Assembly: GCA_002412555.1 (NCBI GenBank)
Contig: DHVH01000329.1
Location: 1-30,944 of the forward strand
Direction of reading: 5' to 3'
Length of the DNA: 30,944 nt
Source of the DNA: Marinilabiliaceae bacterium UBA5213
GTDB lineage: Bacteria; Bacteroidota; Bacteroidia; Bacteroidales; Marinilabiliaceae
Part shown: positions 10,134 to 19,536 of the stretch, piece by piece
Position numbering within the stretch: position 1 is the stretch's first letter
How the letters are laid out: each line of letters starts with the position of its first letter
Notes under the pieces: generated by a model
What the model was told of the DNA's origin: nothing
Database searches by the model: none
The model's input: only the letters and a program-made list of their open reading frames with translations
Program-made: the position numbers and the translations under genes

Positions 10134-12425
10134 ATGAACAACAAATTTCTACCCAGTGTTTTGGTATGCCTGCTCATAGTGGGTGGCCTATCAAATGCCC
10201 AGAAAAAGAATCCTGTGGACTATGTCAGCACCCTTGTTGGTACGCAGTCCAAGTATGAACTATCTACCGGCAATACGTATCCGGCCATTGCGCTTCCATG
10301 GGGATTGAACTTTTGGGTTCCTCAAACCGGAGGCATGGGAGATGGTTGGGTTTATACCTACACGGCTGATAAGATAAGGGGATTTAAACAAACGCATCAA
10401 CCCAGTCCGTGGATGAATGATTACGGCCAATTTTCCATTATGCCCATTACAGGCAGGCTTACCTTTGACCAGGACAAACGCGCCAGTTGGTTTTCGCATA
10501 AAGCAGAAGTTGCCAAACCTCACTATTATAAGGTGCATTTGGCCGATCATGATGTTACCACGGAGATTACCCCAACTGAGCGAGCGGCCATGTTTCGATT
10601 TACTTTTCCTGAAAGCGACAATTCTTATGTGATTGTTGATGCCTTTGACAGGGGTTCTTACATTAAAATTATTCCTGAGGAAAATAAAATTATAGGTTAT
10701 ACTACCAGAAATAGCGGTGGAGTTCCTGCCAATTTCAAAAATTATTTTGTAGTGGTTTTTGACAAGCCATTTTCGTACTATGCCACTGCCAGCGACTATG
10801 ATATACGAAAAGGGGAGACTGAAATAAAGGAAAATCACACAGGTGGAATCATCGGTTTTTCTACCCATCAAGGAGAAATTGTGCATGCACGTGTGGCTTC
10901 CTCCTTCATAAGTTTTGACCAGGCCATGATCAATCTTAAGGAACTTGGTACGGACGATTTCAATACCATTGTCTCAAAAGGAGAAAGTCGGTGGAATGAA
11001 GTGCTGGGACGTGTGCAGATTGAAGATGATAACATTGATAATATCCGCACATTTTACTCCTGCCTCTACAGGTCTGTGCTGTTTCCCCGGAATTTTACCG
11101 AGATTGACGCCAGTGGAAGAATTATGCATTATAGTCCATACAACGGTGAAGTATTGCCTGGATATATGTTTGCCGATACCGGGTTCTGGGATACTTTTAG
11201 AAGCTTGTTTCCACTATTGAATTTGATTTATCCTTCGGAAAGTATTAAAATGCAGGAAGGTTTGGTCAATGCTTATAAGGAAAGTGGATTCTTGCCAGAG
11301 TGGTCAAGTCCGGGTCATCGAAACATTATGGTGGGCAATAATTCTGCTTCCGTGGTAGCGGATGCGTACCTAAAAGGCTTAAGGGGTTATGAGGCTGAAA
11401 CCCTTTGGGAAGCGCTCAAGCATGGCGCCAACAATGTGCATCCTACTGTTGGAGCCTCAGGTCGTACCGGTTATCAATTGTATAACGAATTAGGCTATAT
11501 TCCCAATGATGCCGGAGTTAGCCAGAATGTGGCCCGAACCCTGGAGTATGCTTATAATGACTGGACCATCTACCAGTTTGGAAAAGCCTTGAATCGTCCG
11601 CAAAGTGAGATTGAGATTTATGCACAACGGGCCCTGAACTATCGGAATCTTTTCAATCCCGCCAACCAACTAATGAGCGGCAGGGCAAAGGACGGATCTT
11701 TTTCAAGTTCTTTTGAGCCTACCGACTGGGGACGCGACTTTACAGAAGGTAACAGTTGGCACTACTCCTGGTCTGTTTTCCATGATCCACAGGGGCTTAT
11801 TGATCTCATGGGGGGGTACAACGGCTTTAACCAAATGCTCGACTCTGTATTCATTATTCCGGGCTCTAAAGGAATGAATAGCCGCTCTATGATACATGAA
11901 ATGAGAGAAATGCAGGTGATGAATATGGGACAATATGCACATGGCAATCAGCCCATTCAACATATGGTTTATCTGTACAATTATTCAGGAGAACCTTGGA
12001 AGACTCAATTTTGGGCCAGGGAAATTATGGATAAGCTCTATTCTGCTCATCCGGATGGCTACTGTGGTGATGAAGACAATGGACAGACTTCTGCCTGGTA
12101 CGTTTTCTCTGCTATTGGGTTTTATCCTGTTTGTCCCGGATCTGACGAGTATATATTAGGGTCGCCACTCTTTAAATCCGCCACGCTTCAGCTTGAGAAT
12201 GGCAAAAAAATCACCATCAGGTCAAATAACAATCAGAAATCCAACAGGTATGTGTCCTCCATGAAATTCAACGGTAAAAAATATACCCGGAATTACTTGA
12301 AGCATTCTGAATTAAAAAATGGAGCATCCGTTTTATTTGAAATGTCTGCCACTCCCAACAAAGAGAGAGGCATTCATACGAGGGATTTTCCCTATTCTTT
12401 TTCGAATGAATTGGGTGGTGAATAA
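10134..12425 (+). CDS. GH92 alpha-mannosidase no. 3, probably alpha-1,2-specific
   Basis: Third GH92 enzyme, 763 residues, with signal peptide MNNKFLPSVLVCLLIVGGLSNA. It belongs to a different subgroup from its neighbours: the N-terminal domain reads STGNTYPAIALPWG and QTHQPSPWMNDYGQF. As I remember the numbering of the characterised alpha-1,2-mannosidase BT3990 (Trp88, acid Glu533, His584-Glu585, Asp642/Asp644), every residue has a counterpart here at an offset of 4 or 5: Trp93, Glu538 in TEGNSWHY, His588-Glu589, and Asp646/Asp648 in GDEDNGQ. The HGNEP of the other two copies is HGNQP here. This supports removal of terminal alpha-1,2-mannose. It is the last gene of the operon and is followed by a strong hairpin terminator. 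Confidence 0.96.
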   Translation: MNNKFLPSVLVCLLIVGGLSNAQKKNPVDYVSTLVGTQSKYELSTGNTYPAIALPWGLNFWVPQTGGMGDGWVYTYTADKIRGFKQTHQPSPWMNDYGQFSIMPITGRLTFDQDKRASWFSHKAEVAKPHYYKVHLADHDVTTEITPTERAAMFRFTFPESDNSYVIVDAFDRGSYIKIIPEENKIIGYTTRNSGGVPANFKNYFVVVFDKPFSYYATASDYDIRKGETEIKENHTGGIIGFSTHQGEIVHARVASSFISFDQAMINLKELGTDDFNTIVSKGESRWNEVLGRVQIEDDNIDNIRTFYSCLYRSVLFPRNFTEIDASGRIMHYSPYNGEVLPGYMFADTGFWDTFRSLFPLLNLIYPSESIKMQEGLVNAYKESGFLPEWSSPGHRNIMVGNNSASVVADAYLKGLRGYEAETLWEALKHGANNVHPTVGASGRTGYQLYNELGYIPNDAGVSQNVARTLEYAYNDWTIYQFGKALNRPQSEIEIYAQRALNYRNLFNPANQLMSGRAKDGSFSSSFEPTDWGRDFTEGNSWHYSWSVFHDPQGLIDLMGGYNGFNQMLDSVFIIPGSKGMNSRSMIHEMREMQVMNMGQYAHGNQPIQHMVYLYNYSGEPWKTQFWAREIMDKLYSAHPDGYCGDEDNGQTSAWYVFSAIGFYPVCPGSDEYILGSPLFKSATLQLENGKKITIRSNNNQKSNRYVSSMKFNGKKYTRNYLKHSELKNGASVLFEMSATPNKERGIHTRDFPYSFSNELGGE

Positions 12426-12439
12426 AAAACAATTAAAAG

Positions 12440-12480
12440 ACTCCCCAATAATCGTTTATCGGAGACGATTATTGGGGAGT
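12440..12480. terminator. Bidirectional intrinsic terminator between convergent operons
   Basis: A perfect 16-bp inverted repeat: arm 12440-12455, 9-base loop, arm 12465-12480. It lies 14 bases after the GH92 no. 3 stop and 21 bases before the 3' end of the leftward calpain gene. On the minus strand the hairpin is followed by a T-rich run (complement of 12421-12439), so it is a textbook intrinsic terminator for the calpain gene. On the plus strand the trailing T run is poor, but the stem is strong. Confidence 0.85.
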
Positions 12481-12501
12481 TTGAATTAGGATAAGTAATC
12501 T

Positions 12502-14154
12502 TTATTTGTAGCCGTTTACTGAAATCCTTATTTCCCCTGCATTTTTTAATGCATCACTTGGTGGGGTATAAGGGTCGGTTCTTCCATTTGTTCCTGCAAT
12601 TCCCGGCTCAATCAAGCGTAAGTCAATGGTAGGAGGGACTTCCCCAGTGGAGGGAATGGTAAGTACCCCATCTGTGCTTGAATCGTATCCGCCATTATTC
12701 AGGGGGTTTGCTCCCCATGGATTGCGCATGGCGAACAGAGCATTCGCATCATTTGAAATAAACAGGGCATAGCCATGAGCGGTTACGGTATGAACATTAC
12801 CAATAGGCTTACTGGGATTGAATCCGCCAGAGATAAACATGCCTTTTGACAAACCAAATCTTACGACGCGTGCTAACTGATTTGCTGTTAAAATACCCCG
12901 ATCAAAGGAATAGCTGCTACCTTCCCCTGTAAAGAGTGGTGTTACGTGTTCAGAACCAATACCTCCAATGTCAGCGTTTGCTTGATAAATTACATTGTAT
13001 TTCATGATAGCCTTTTCTAAAACAGTGGCCCAGGTGGCTATGCCATTTTTTCCTGTACACGCTTGTATGCCAGATGAGTTTGACAAGAATTTGTTGTCAA
13101 CTGTAACGGTGATTCTTTGTCCTGCAGGGTCAAACATTTTTACTGTATAGGTTTTATCGCCATTGTCTTTTATGAGACTTTTCACAAAGCTGGGAGCCTG
13201 ATAGGCCATGCTGGCCATGGCTGTAAGCCCGTTGCAATTGCCAATAGCATGTTGGTTAATATCAGCTGGTACTGGTGTGCCATATGGATATAGCGTTACT
13301 GGAAAATACTCTAGTTTCATATCTTCCAAACCGTTTGGGTTTGGAGGCTGAATGCCGGGGTCATTTAGGTAAGCCAGAAGTTCATCTGTGGTAACGCGCA
13401 AATTTTCAAAATGGTTTCCCATAGGCGTTTTGTCAGATTTAGAGAAGCCTCCAGCATATTTCATCAGGTCATCAATGTTTTCAGACACTATGTTTAATGT
13501 CGAGACTGTGGCAGTGTTTGAAGGTTCTGATATGCCGCCAAAACTCTCTGCCAAAACTTTGATATGATAGACTGAATTAATGGTTAATCCATCCACCACT
13601 ACATTGTCAATGTTGGCGCCAACTGTCAGGGAAGTTGTGAGTTCCATGTCCTCATTATAAACTTCAATAACGAAGATGTCCTCATTATCTGAATTATCCG
13701 ACCAGCTTAATTTAATGCGGGTATCTGAAACAGGTATTGCTTCAAGATTATCAGGAGCAGCAGGAGGATTGGTATTAGCATTTACTTCAATAATGAATGA
13801 AGTAGCTTTATTATCCCAGTTATCCGCTGTCAAACATTCAACCTGCTCAATTTTGGACAAAGAGGATCCTGAAAATTCATCTTCATCAAAAAGTCTGATT
13901 ATGATTCCACTATTGACTTTAACCGATGAAATGTCATTATTTCTGATCCCCATTTTTTTGAGTTGTTCCAAATTGTAATTGCCAACTGGCAGTGAAACAG
14001 CATAACCACTATAGCCACATTCCTGGTAAATGGTCACAACATTTTCAGGGATAATCTCTTCAACTGGCTGGTCATCATCGCTTTCGCATCCGTTAAGAAG
14101 GCCGAATTGTGCGATGAAAAATAAATACATAAAGATTGCTCTTGTCATTTTCAT
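12502..14154 (-). CDS. Calpain-like (family C2) cysteine protease lipoprotein with beta/gamma-crystallin and fibronectin III domains
   Basis: Exported lipoprotein of 550 residues with lipobox LLNGC (Cys23). Residues about 40-122 look like a beta/gamma-crystallin domain: two halves, each ending in a calcium-site-like motif (NNDISS at 72-77, DNKATS at 114-119). Residues about 130-220 are a fibronectin type III domain. Residues about 285-520 match calpain catalytic motifs: AIGNCNGLTAMASM with Cys307 (calpain: G-D-C-W), WATVLEKAIMKYN at 375-387 (calpain LLEKAYAK), TAHGYAL with His460, and MRNPWG with Asn478. The Cys-His-Asn triad therefore seems complete. It lies downstream of susD but past a terminator and 314 bases of spacer, so it probably has its own promoter. 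An RBS-like purine run (AGAAAG) precedes ATG 14154. Likely role: calcium-dependent proteolysis of a glycoprotein substrate (inference). Confidence 0.82.
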   Translation of the reverse strand: MKMTRAIFMYLFFIAQFGLLNGCESDDDQPVEEIIPENVVTIYQECGYSGYAVSLPVGNYNLEQLKKMGIRNNDISSVKVNSGIIIRLFDEDEFSGSSLSKIEQVECLTADNWDNKATSFIIEVNANTNPPAAPDNLEAIPVSDTRIKLSWSDNSDNEDIFVIEVYNEDMELTTSLTVGANIDNVVVDGLTINSVYHIKVLAESFGGISEPSNTATVSTLNIVSENIDDLMKYAGGFSKSDKTPMGNHFENLRVTTDELLAYLNDPGIQPPNPNGLEDMKLEYFPVTLYPYGTPVPADINQHAIGNCNGLTAMASMAYQAPSFVKSLIKDNGDKTYTVKMFDPAGQRITVTVDNKFLSNSSGIQACTGKNGIATWATVLEKAIMKYNVIYQANADIGGIGSEHVTPLFTGEGSSYSFDRGILTANQLARVVRFGLSKGMFISGGFNPSKPIGNVHTVTAHGYALFISNDANALFAMRNPWGANPLNNGGYDSSTDGVLTIPSTGEVPPTIDLRLIEPGIAGTNGRTDPYTPPSDALKNAGEIRISVNGYK

Positions 14155-14404
14155 TCTTTCTATTTTTTAATGACTTACTAGGTGTTTATAATTAATTCAT
14201 TGTCAATCGTTTGTGCTTGAAAAAGCAGCTTTATTCTGGCCATTGAGACCCTCACTTAATTTATAAGCTTTCATCACCAAAGAGCAAAAGGTCTGCTATT
14301 TGCAGGATGGGCCCAGATTGATTGGAGAATTCAAATTTAAAATAAGAATGAGCCTCCTGATGAACAACAGGGAACTCCATTGTTGGTTGTCAAACTTTCA
14401 CAAG
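14155..14404. other. Intergenic spacer upstream of the calpain gene
   Basis: About 250 bases between the calpain start and the susD terminator (314 with the terminator). It should contain the calpain promoter on the minus strand. I find no clear Bacteroidota -33/-7 pair (TTTG / TAnnTTTG) on that strand and no convincing small gene. The only open frame in it runs on into the 3' end of susD in an unlikely composition. Confidence 0.5.
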
Positions 14405-14444
14405 ACGAAAAAAATAGGAGGAAAACTACTTTGTTTTCCTCCTA
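14405..14444 (-). terminator. Intrinsic terminator of the susCD operon
   Basis: Perfect 12-bp inverted repeat: arms 14415-14426 and 14433-14444, 6-base loop. On the minus strand it is followed at once by a run of seven Ts (complement of 14408-14414). It lies 24 bases beyond the susD stop and separates susCD from the calpain gene. Confidence 0.85.
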
Positions 14445-14468
14445 CTAGATTTATTAAAACCTATTGTT

Positions 14469-16109
14469 TTAATTCCATCCCGGATTTTGATTTTCTAAAG
14501 CCGGATTGGCTTGCATTTCGCTCAGAGGGATGGGCCAGAGCAAAGCGAATTCGGGAATAACACCGACTTTTGTGTGATCTCCATCAGGCTTGTTTTGGAT
14601 ATTGGCTGTTGCCAGAGGTACCCAGTTCAATGTACCGGACTGTAGCCCGTCCTCCTGTGGGTAAAGTCGTGTGCGACGAATATCGTCCCATATTTTGAAT
14701 TCCAAGGGAAATTCATGGAGACGTTCAGTCAAAATAGCCTGTATTAAAGCATCACCTGTGGCCAATTCATCTGCAAGCCCAGCACGTGTTCGCACTTGGT
14801 TCAGGTAGCCTCTGGCTTCAGTTTCTTGTGCTGCTCCTTGTCGGGCTAAACCTTCAGCGGCAATCAGGAGCACTTCGGCATAGCGGATTATGGGCATATT
14901 GTAATCACCGTTGCGACCGTTCTTTAAACTGCCCTCGTCAAACCAGGCCCAATTTCCCACATTGTTTAATGTATGTGTCATGTCCGTGTCATCCGTATAT
15001 TCCCTAAAGAAAAACTGTTTTTCCATGCCCCGTATGTCAGTCGGATGATAACTGTTGAGTAACATATCGCAAGGCAAATACGCGTTGTATAAAACATCAC
15101 CGCCCGGACGGAAAATGGTATTGTCTTCAGCATCTTTCCATTGAAAAGCATCTGTACCGATAGACCGAACAGCATAAGAGTTCCCTACATTAAAGCTCGT
15201 TTGGTTGTACTCTTTGGCATAGATGATTTCATTCGACGATTTTGTAGTTTTTATAATGTTGTACGCCGAGTTAAGGCTATCAGTAGTACCCTCGGGGTGA
15301 ATGAGTGCATGCTGGCCTCCGGAAATGACGTTTTTTGCCATGGCAGCAGCCTTGGCATAGATGGCAGTTCCGCCGTTGACAGGGGCACCAGCCCATTGCA
15401 GATATACCTGTGCCAGTAATGTTTGGGCCATTGGTTTTGTGACATAAGCGCCGTTGTTGTAAAAGGGCAGATTGGGCAAAGTATTTCCCTCTAAGATGTC
15501 AAGCAAATCCTGTTCAATTAAGCCATACACTTCTGCTGCGGGAATACGTTCTTTGTATATGCCCTCCAAAGTAGAATATGGTTCAGAGATGTATGGCACA
15601 TCACCAAAGTCTTTCACCAATGAAAAATAGGCTAAAGCGCGAAAGAACTTACCTTGGGCCACATAGTTCTCTATAGTTGCTTCGTCCAATACGCCGCCCA
15701 TTGTCGGAACATTGGCTATAACAAAATTGGCGCGGGATATACCTATGTAATATTCGCTCCATAATTTCAGGGCAGTGGAATTAAACGATTCGATGTTGAA
15801 AGTGCCGTTTTCGGAGGCATTAGTAAAAGTTCTATCCTTGCGTTTATCCACATACAATCCTGACATAACGCCCCCCCACATGGTGGCTTTTGGCGTCCAT
15901 CCACCATCCACATCAATGTTGTGCAGGTAGGGTACACCGCCGAAATACAATCCGTTTACAGCAGACAGTGCATCTGCCGGAGTTTTCCAAAACTGACTGG
16001 ATACCTTCATATCCAAAGGGTTTTCTTCCAGAAAGTCGTTGCATGAACTCATGAATAATGAGCCTATAAATATGCAAGAGATCGTTAGATATTTATTTGG
16101 TATTTTCAT
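14469..16109 (-). CDS. susD: SusD/RagB-family outer-membrane glycan-binding lipoprotein
   Basis: Surface lipoprotein that forms the lid of the SusC transporter and binds the incoming oligosaccharide. 546 residues, with lipobox MSSC (Cys23) followed by the usual NDFLEENP start of mature SusD proteins. Family marks include ALSAVNGLY near the N-terminus, the TPR-rich region with YFSLVKDFGDVPYI, MAQTLLAQVYLQWAG, the RYAEVLLIAAEGLAR helix, LNQVRTRAGL, and the C-terminal ERLHEFPLEFKIWDDIRR and QNPGW ends. Its start lies 15 bases after the susC stop, so the two form one transcription unit. The substrate is most likely an alpha-manno-oligosaccharide, judged only from the adjacent GH92 genes. Confidence 0.96.
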   Translation of the reverse strand: MKIPNKYLTISCIFIGSLFMSSCNDFLEENPLDMKVSSQFWKTPADALSAVNGLYFGGVPYLHNIDVDGGWTPKATMWGGVMSGLYVDKRKDRTFTNASENGTFNIESFNSTALKLWSEYYIGISRANFVIANVPTMGGVLDEATIENYVAQGKFFRALAYFSLVKDFGDVPYISEPYSTLEGIYKERIPAAEVYGLIEQDLLDILEGNTLPNLPFYNNGAYVTKPMAQTLLAQVYLQWAGAPVNGGTAIYAKAAAMAKNVISGGQHALIHPEGTTDSLNSAYNIIKTTKSSNEIIYAKEYNQTSFNVGNSYAVRSIGTDAFQWKDAEDNTIFRPGGDVLYNAYLPCDMLLNSYHPTDIRGMEKQFFFREYTDDTDMTHTLNNVGNWAWFDEGSLKNGRNGDYNMPIIRYAEVLLIAAEGLARQGAAQETEARGYLNQVRTRAGLADELATGDALIQAILTERLHEFPLEFKIWDDIRRTRLYPQEDGLQSGTLNWVPLATANIQNKPDGDHTKVGVIPEFALLWPIPLSEMQANPALENQNPGWN

Positions 16110-16124
16110 CTGTATAATATTTAT

Positions 16125-19100
16125 TTAAAATGTGACATTGGCACCGAAGGTAAATGTTCTCGGGCGCGGATAGGTGAAGAACTGACGGTTAGCCCCCCAT
16201 TTATTATCACCCAATCGGGAAGAGTTATCAGGATCGAATCCCAAATAGTCGGATGAGGTGATCAGGAAAGCATTGTTTACGTTGGCATATAAGCGTAAGG
16301 CTGATAACCCGATTTGTCTGGCAGCAACAGGTTTAAATGTATAGCCGAGTTGAATCAGGTTGCCACGTAAATAGGAGCCGTCTGCAACCCATGTATCATC
16401 CGCGTTGGCATTGTTGCCCATGCCAAAGTTGGACAGTCGGATGGCTTGGGCTGTGCCATCTGGGTTTTTTGTGGGGTGCCAGGCTTCCTCATGTAGTCGG
16501 TCAATACCGCTTGTAAGGAATCGGCCCTCCGTTGAATGAAAAAATTCTTGCATAACCTGCACGCCCCATGTGAATTGTAAATCAACGGTCAAGTCGAAAT
16601 TCTTGTAGTTGAAGGTATTGATGAATGAACCCATCCAATGGGGCAAACCATGACCAATAATTTGACGCTCCTTATATGTGACTTTCTCACCAATTGTGTT
16701 GGGGATGTTCATGGTCTCAGGATCCCAGTTGGCTGGAATGCCATCGTATATACCTGCCCGCTTATAGCCAAAGAAAGTTGAGAGTTCTTCGCCTTCACGA
16801 ATTAGTATGTCATAGCCAACAAAGCCATCGGTAGTAATTTGTCGCTTGCCTGAAATAGGATCTATAGAGGCACCTTCATCTAGTTTTTCAACACGGTTTT
16901 TGTTAAATCCTAAATTAACCGTGGAGGTCCACTGGAAATCGGGCATTTGAACCGGATGTGCAGTAACCAGTATATCTACCCCGCGATTGGAAACAGAACC
17001 AATATTGTCCATTACAGACGAGAATCCGGTTGAACGCGGCAGCGGACGATTGAGTAACAGATCGGTAGTGTATTTGTTGTAGTAGGACAGCTCTAAATTA
17101 AGACGATTTCTGAACAAACCCAGATCAACGCCCAAATCCCACTGGGTCGTTTTTTCCCATTTTAGATTGGCGTTAGGCATATTGCCCAGATAGGACACTA
17201 CATGCAATTGGTCACCAATAATTGTGGTGGACTGTCCGACAGCAGCCAATGATCGATAGGTGCCGATTTCAGAGTTGCCAGTAACACCAAGTGAAGAGTA
17301 CAGTTTCAACTTACTAATGGCATAGTTCCCTTTCATGAAATCTTCATTTGAAACCATCCATCCTAAGCCCAAAGAAGGAAAGAATGCATATTTGTTATTC
17401 TGACCGAATTTGGAGGATCCATCATAACGGCCTGTCATTGTAGCCATGTATTTGGTGTCGTAGGAGTAGGCTGCCCTCAGGAAATAAGAGTTCATCGCCC
17501 ACTTGTCGTAATCACTACCAACAGAAGGTCGATTAGTGCCATCTCCTAAATTATAAAAGCCATAATAATCATCTACATATTTGCTGTCAGACGCCGAAAA
17601 ATACGTGTAGGTGTATTCCTGCCAGGACATACCTGCCATAACGTTGATCGAGTGTTTGTCTAACAGTTTGGTGTAAGTAAGGTAGGTCTCTTCCTGCCAG
17701 TAGAGTGAGTTGGAATTGCCGGCAGAAGCTGTTCCTTCGGAATTTTGGTTTATCAACGGACGAGGTGTGAATGGGGTAAAATTGGCACTGCGGTAGTTGT
17801 GATTATCCACTCCAAATTGGGTTTTCAAATCCAAATCTTTTAATAGGTGGAAGGTTAAGGCCGCATTACCGAAAATTTGTGTCCGGTATTGCATCGCTTG
17901 AATGCGCTTAAGTAATTCCACCGGATTGCCTACTCCTTCCGGGCTAAAATTCTGGGTTCCACTACTCGGATCATTTGAATCCCTAAGGATTGGGGTTGTT
18001 TGGATAATATTTGTCTGTGTATATTCACCATCTAACATGACAGGCAAAAACGGTAATTGCTCTACCATCGTACGCAATGCGCCTTGTCCGTAAGGATTAT
18101 CAGAAGTCCTGTTACCCCAGGAATGGTTGACCAAAACATTTACGGCAGTCGATAACCAACTGGTTGGCTTGTCATCGTAAGCTAGTTTGGCATTCACGCG
18201 CTTGAAATAGGAATTATGCAAAATGCCCTGTTGGTCGGTATAATTTAAAAAGGCTCCTATTGATGAGTCCTCTCCGCCACGTTGTATATTCATCTGATGG
18301 TTATGGGAAATAGCTGTGCGGGATGCTTCTTCTTGCCAGTTTGTATTGTAAATGGGTGTTCCGTCTGCATTAAACAAGCGGGGATCTGTGAACAACTCCG
18401 ATAAATCGGTGGTGAAATTTCGTCCCTGCCAGGCGTTGGCGTTTTCCAGGCCTTGTTTAAAAGTAGCCATCCATTCGTTGGAATCCATGACATCCATGTA
18501 CCTGGCCATATTACCAACTGACACTGAACCACTATAAGAGATTTGTGCTCCTTCTCCGCTGGTAATGCCGCGCTTGGTTGTCACAAGGATTACCCCGTTG
18601 GCGCCACGGGCACCATAAATAGCTGTTGATGAGGCATCTTTTAATATTTCGATGGATTCAATGTCATTTGGGTTGAGATACTGGAAGTTTTGCATGACTA
18701 CCCCATCAACCACGTATAATGGATTTGCAGAAGCATTAATTGTGGCGAGACCTCGGATGATAACCCGCATGTCTCCACCAGGCTGTCCGGTATTTGAGAA
18801 AATATTCACACCGGCAGCCTTGCCTTTCAATCCATCGAGAGCACTGAATGACTGGGCTTTGATAATATCGTTACCCTTAGCCGTAGAAATAGAGCCCGTT
18901 AAATCTGACCGACGCATTGTTCCATACCCAACTACCACCACTTCATCTAATCCTATATAACTTTCCTGCAATTGGACATTAAAGGTTTGTCTGCCATTCA
19001 ATGCAAGCTCCTGGGTCTCCATACCTATAAAGGTAAAGATCAGTGCTTCAGCAGAGTTGTCCACCTGTAATGAGAAATCCCCGTCGATATCAGTTATGGT

Positions 19101-19364
19101 ACCCGTTGTGGATCCTTTTACATAAACAGAAACACCCGGGATTGGCAACGCTTTGTTATCAGTCACTTTTCCTGTTACAGTTCTGCTTTCCTGTTGATTA
19201 ATTTGGGTTGAAAGGTTGGTTCTCTTCTGATCATCAGTATCATTTCCAAAAACACTTATCTGAAATGCAGAAAACAGCATTATTATGAATGCGAATCGCG
19301 TAATTGGAAAAACACTTTTATGACTTAAGCGAATCCATGTGATTGATTTTGGTTTTTTTTTCAT
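16125..19364 (-). CDS. susC: SusC/RagA-family TonB-dependent oligosaccharide transporter
   Basis: Outer-membrane TonB-dependent channel that imports oligosaccharides captured by SusD. 1079 residues. The long N-terminus has a hydrophobic segment at about 22-40 that serves as the signal peptide. A carboxypeptidase-regulatory-like domain follows (about 62-135: TVTGKVTDNKALPIPGVSV, DIDGDFSLQV), then the TonB box and plug (DEVVVVGYGTMRRSDLTGSI at 140-159; LYVVDGV, IESIEILKDASSTAIYGARGANGVI) and a long beta-barrel ending in Phe (FTFGANVTF), as outer-membrane barrels do. No STN domain is present, so it is not of the FecA/anti-sigma-signalling type. That fits control by the HTCS rather than by an ECF sigma factor. 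It is first in the susCD unit and diverges from the serine hydrolase gene. Confidence 0.97.
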   Translation of the reverse strand: MKKKPKSITWIRLSHKSVFPITRFAFIIMLFSAFQISVFGNDTDDQKRTNLSTQINQQESRTVTGKVTDNKALPIPGVSVYVKGSTTGTITDIDGDFSLQVDNSAEALIFTFIGMETQELALNGRQTFNVQLQESYIGLDEVVVVGYGTMRRSDLTGSISTAKGNDIIKAQSFSALDGLKGKAAGVNIFSNTGQPGGDMRVIIRGLATINASANPLYVVDGVVMQNFQYLNPNDIESIEILKDASSTAIYGARGANGVILVTTKRGITSGEGAQISYSGSVSVGNMARYMDVMDSNEWMATFKQGLENANAWQGRNFTTDLSELFTDPRLFNADGTPIYNTNWQEEASRTAISHNHQMNIQRGGEDSSIGAFLNYTDQQGILHNSYFKRVNAKLAYDDKPTSWLSTAVNVLVNHSWGNRTSDNPYGQGALRTMVEQLPFLPVMLDGEYTQTNIIQTTPILRDSNDPSSGTQNFSPEGVGNPVELLKRIQAMQYRTQIFGNAALTFHLLKDLDLKTQFGVDNHNYRSANFTPFTPRPLINQNSEGTASAGNSNSLYWQEETYLTYTKLLDKHSINVMAGMSWQEYTYTYFSASDSKYVDDYYGFYNLGDGTNRPSVGSDYDKWAMNSYFLRAAYSYDTKYMATMTGRYDGSSKFGQNNKYAFFPSLGLGWMVSNEDFMKGNYAISKLKLYSSLGVTGNSEIGTYRSLAAVGQSTTIIGDQLHVVSYLGNMPNANLKWEKTTQWDLGVDLGLFRNRLNLELSYYNKYTTDLLLNRPLPRSTGFSSVMDNIGSVSNRGVDILVTAHPVQMPDFQWTSTVNLGFNKNRVEKLDEGASIDPISGKRQITTDGFVGYDILIREGEELSTFFGYKRAGIYDGIPANWDPETMNIPNTIGEKVTYKERQIIGHGLPHWMGSFINTFNYKNFDLTVDLQFTWGVQVMQEFFHSTEGRFLTSGIDRLHEEAWHPTKNPDGTAQAIRLSNFGMGNNANADDTWVADGSYLRGNLIQLGYTFKPVAARQIGLSALRLYANVNNAFLITSSDYLGFDPDNSSRLGDNKWGANRQFFTYPRPRTFTFGANVTF

Positions 19365-19517
19365 GATTAAGATTTGATTTAATTGTGAAACATGTTGTCC
19401 GAGAGGAGAATTTAACCTCCTTGCAACTTTTCCTTTTAATACAAATTAAGAGGCATTTAACTTGAATTTGTTTTCATTCGTTAAAGTGTTAGTTAAGAGG
19501 TGTTAAAGCTCTGCATG

Positions 19518-19536
19518 GGTTCATGACGGTTCATGA
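19518..19536. promoter_or_regulatory. Tandem GGTTCATGA repeat upstream of susC (possible operator)
   Basis: GGTTCATGA occurs at 19518-19526 and again at 19528-19536. The 10-base period puts both copies on the same face of the helix. The position, about 155 bases upstream of the susC start, would suit an activator site such as one for the HTCS AraC domain. Regulator identity is a guess. Confidence 0.3.

Noticed and set aside
10260..10886. 208-codon antisense frame inside GH92 no. 3
   Set aside because: The plus-strand GH92 frame is certain. The antisense translation has no domain, and such shadows are expected in a long gene. The same applies to the frame at 6722-7276.
19442..19449. susC -7 box (TTAATTTG on the minus strand)
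   Set aside because: One mismatch and no -33 element at 19-21 bases; not distinguishable from A/T-rich background.
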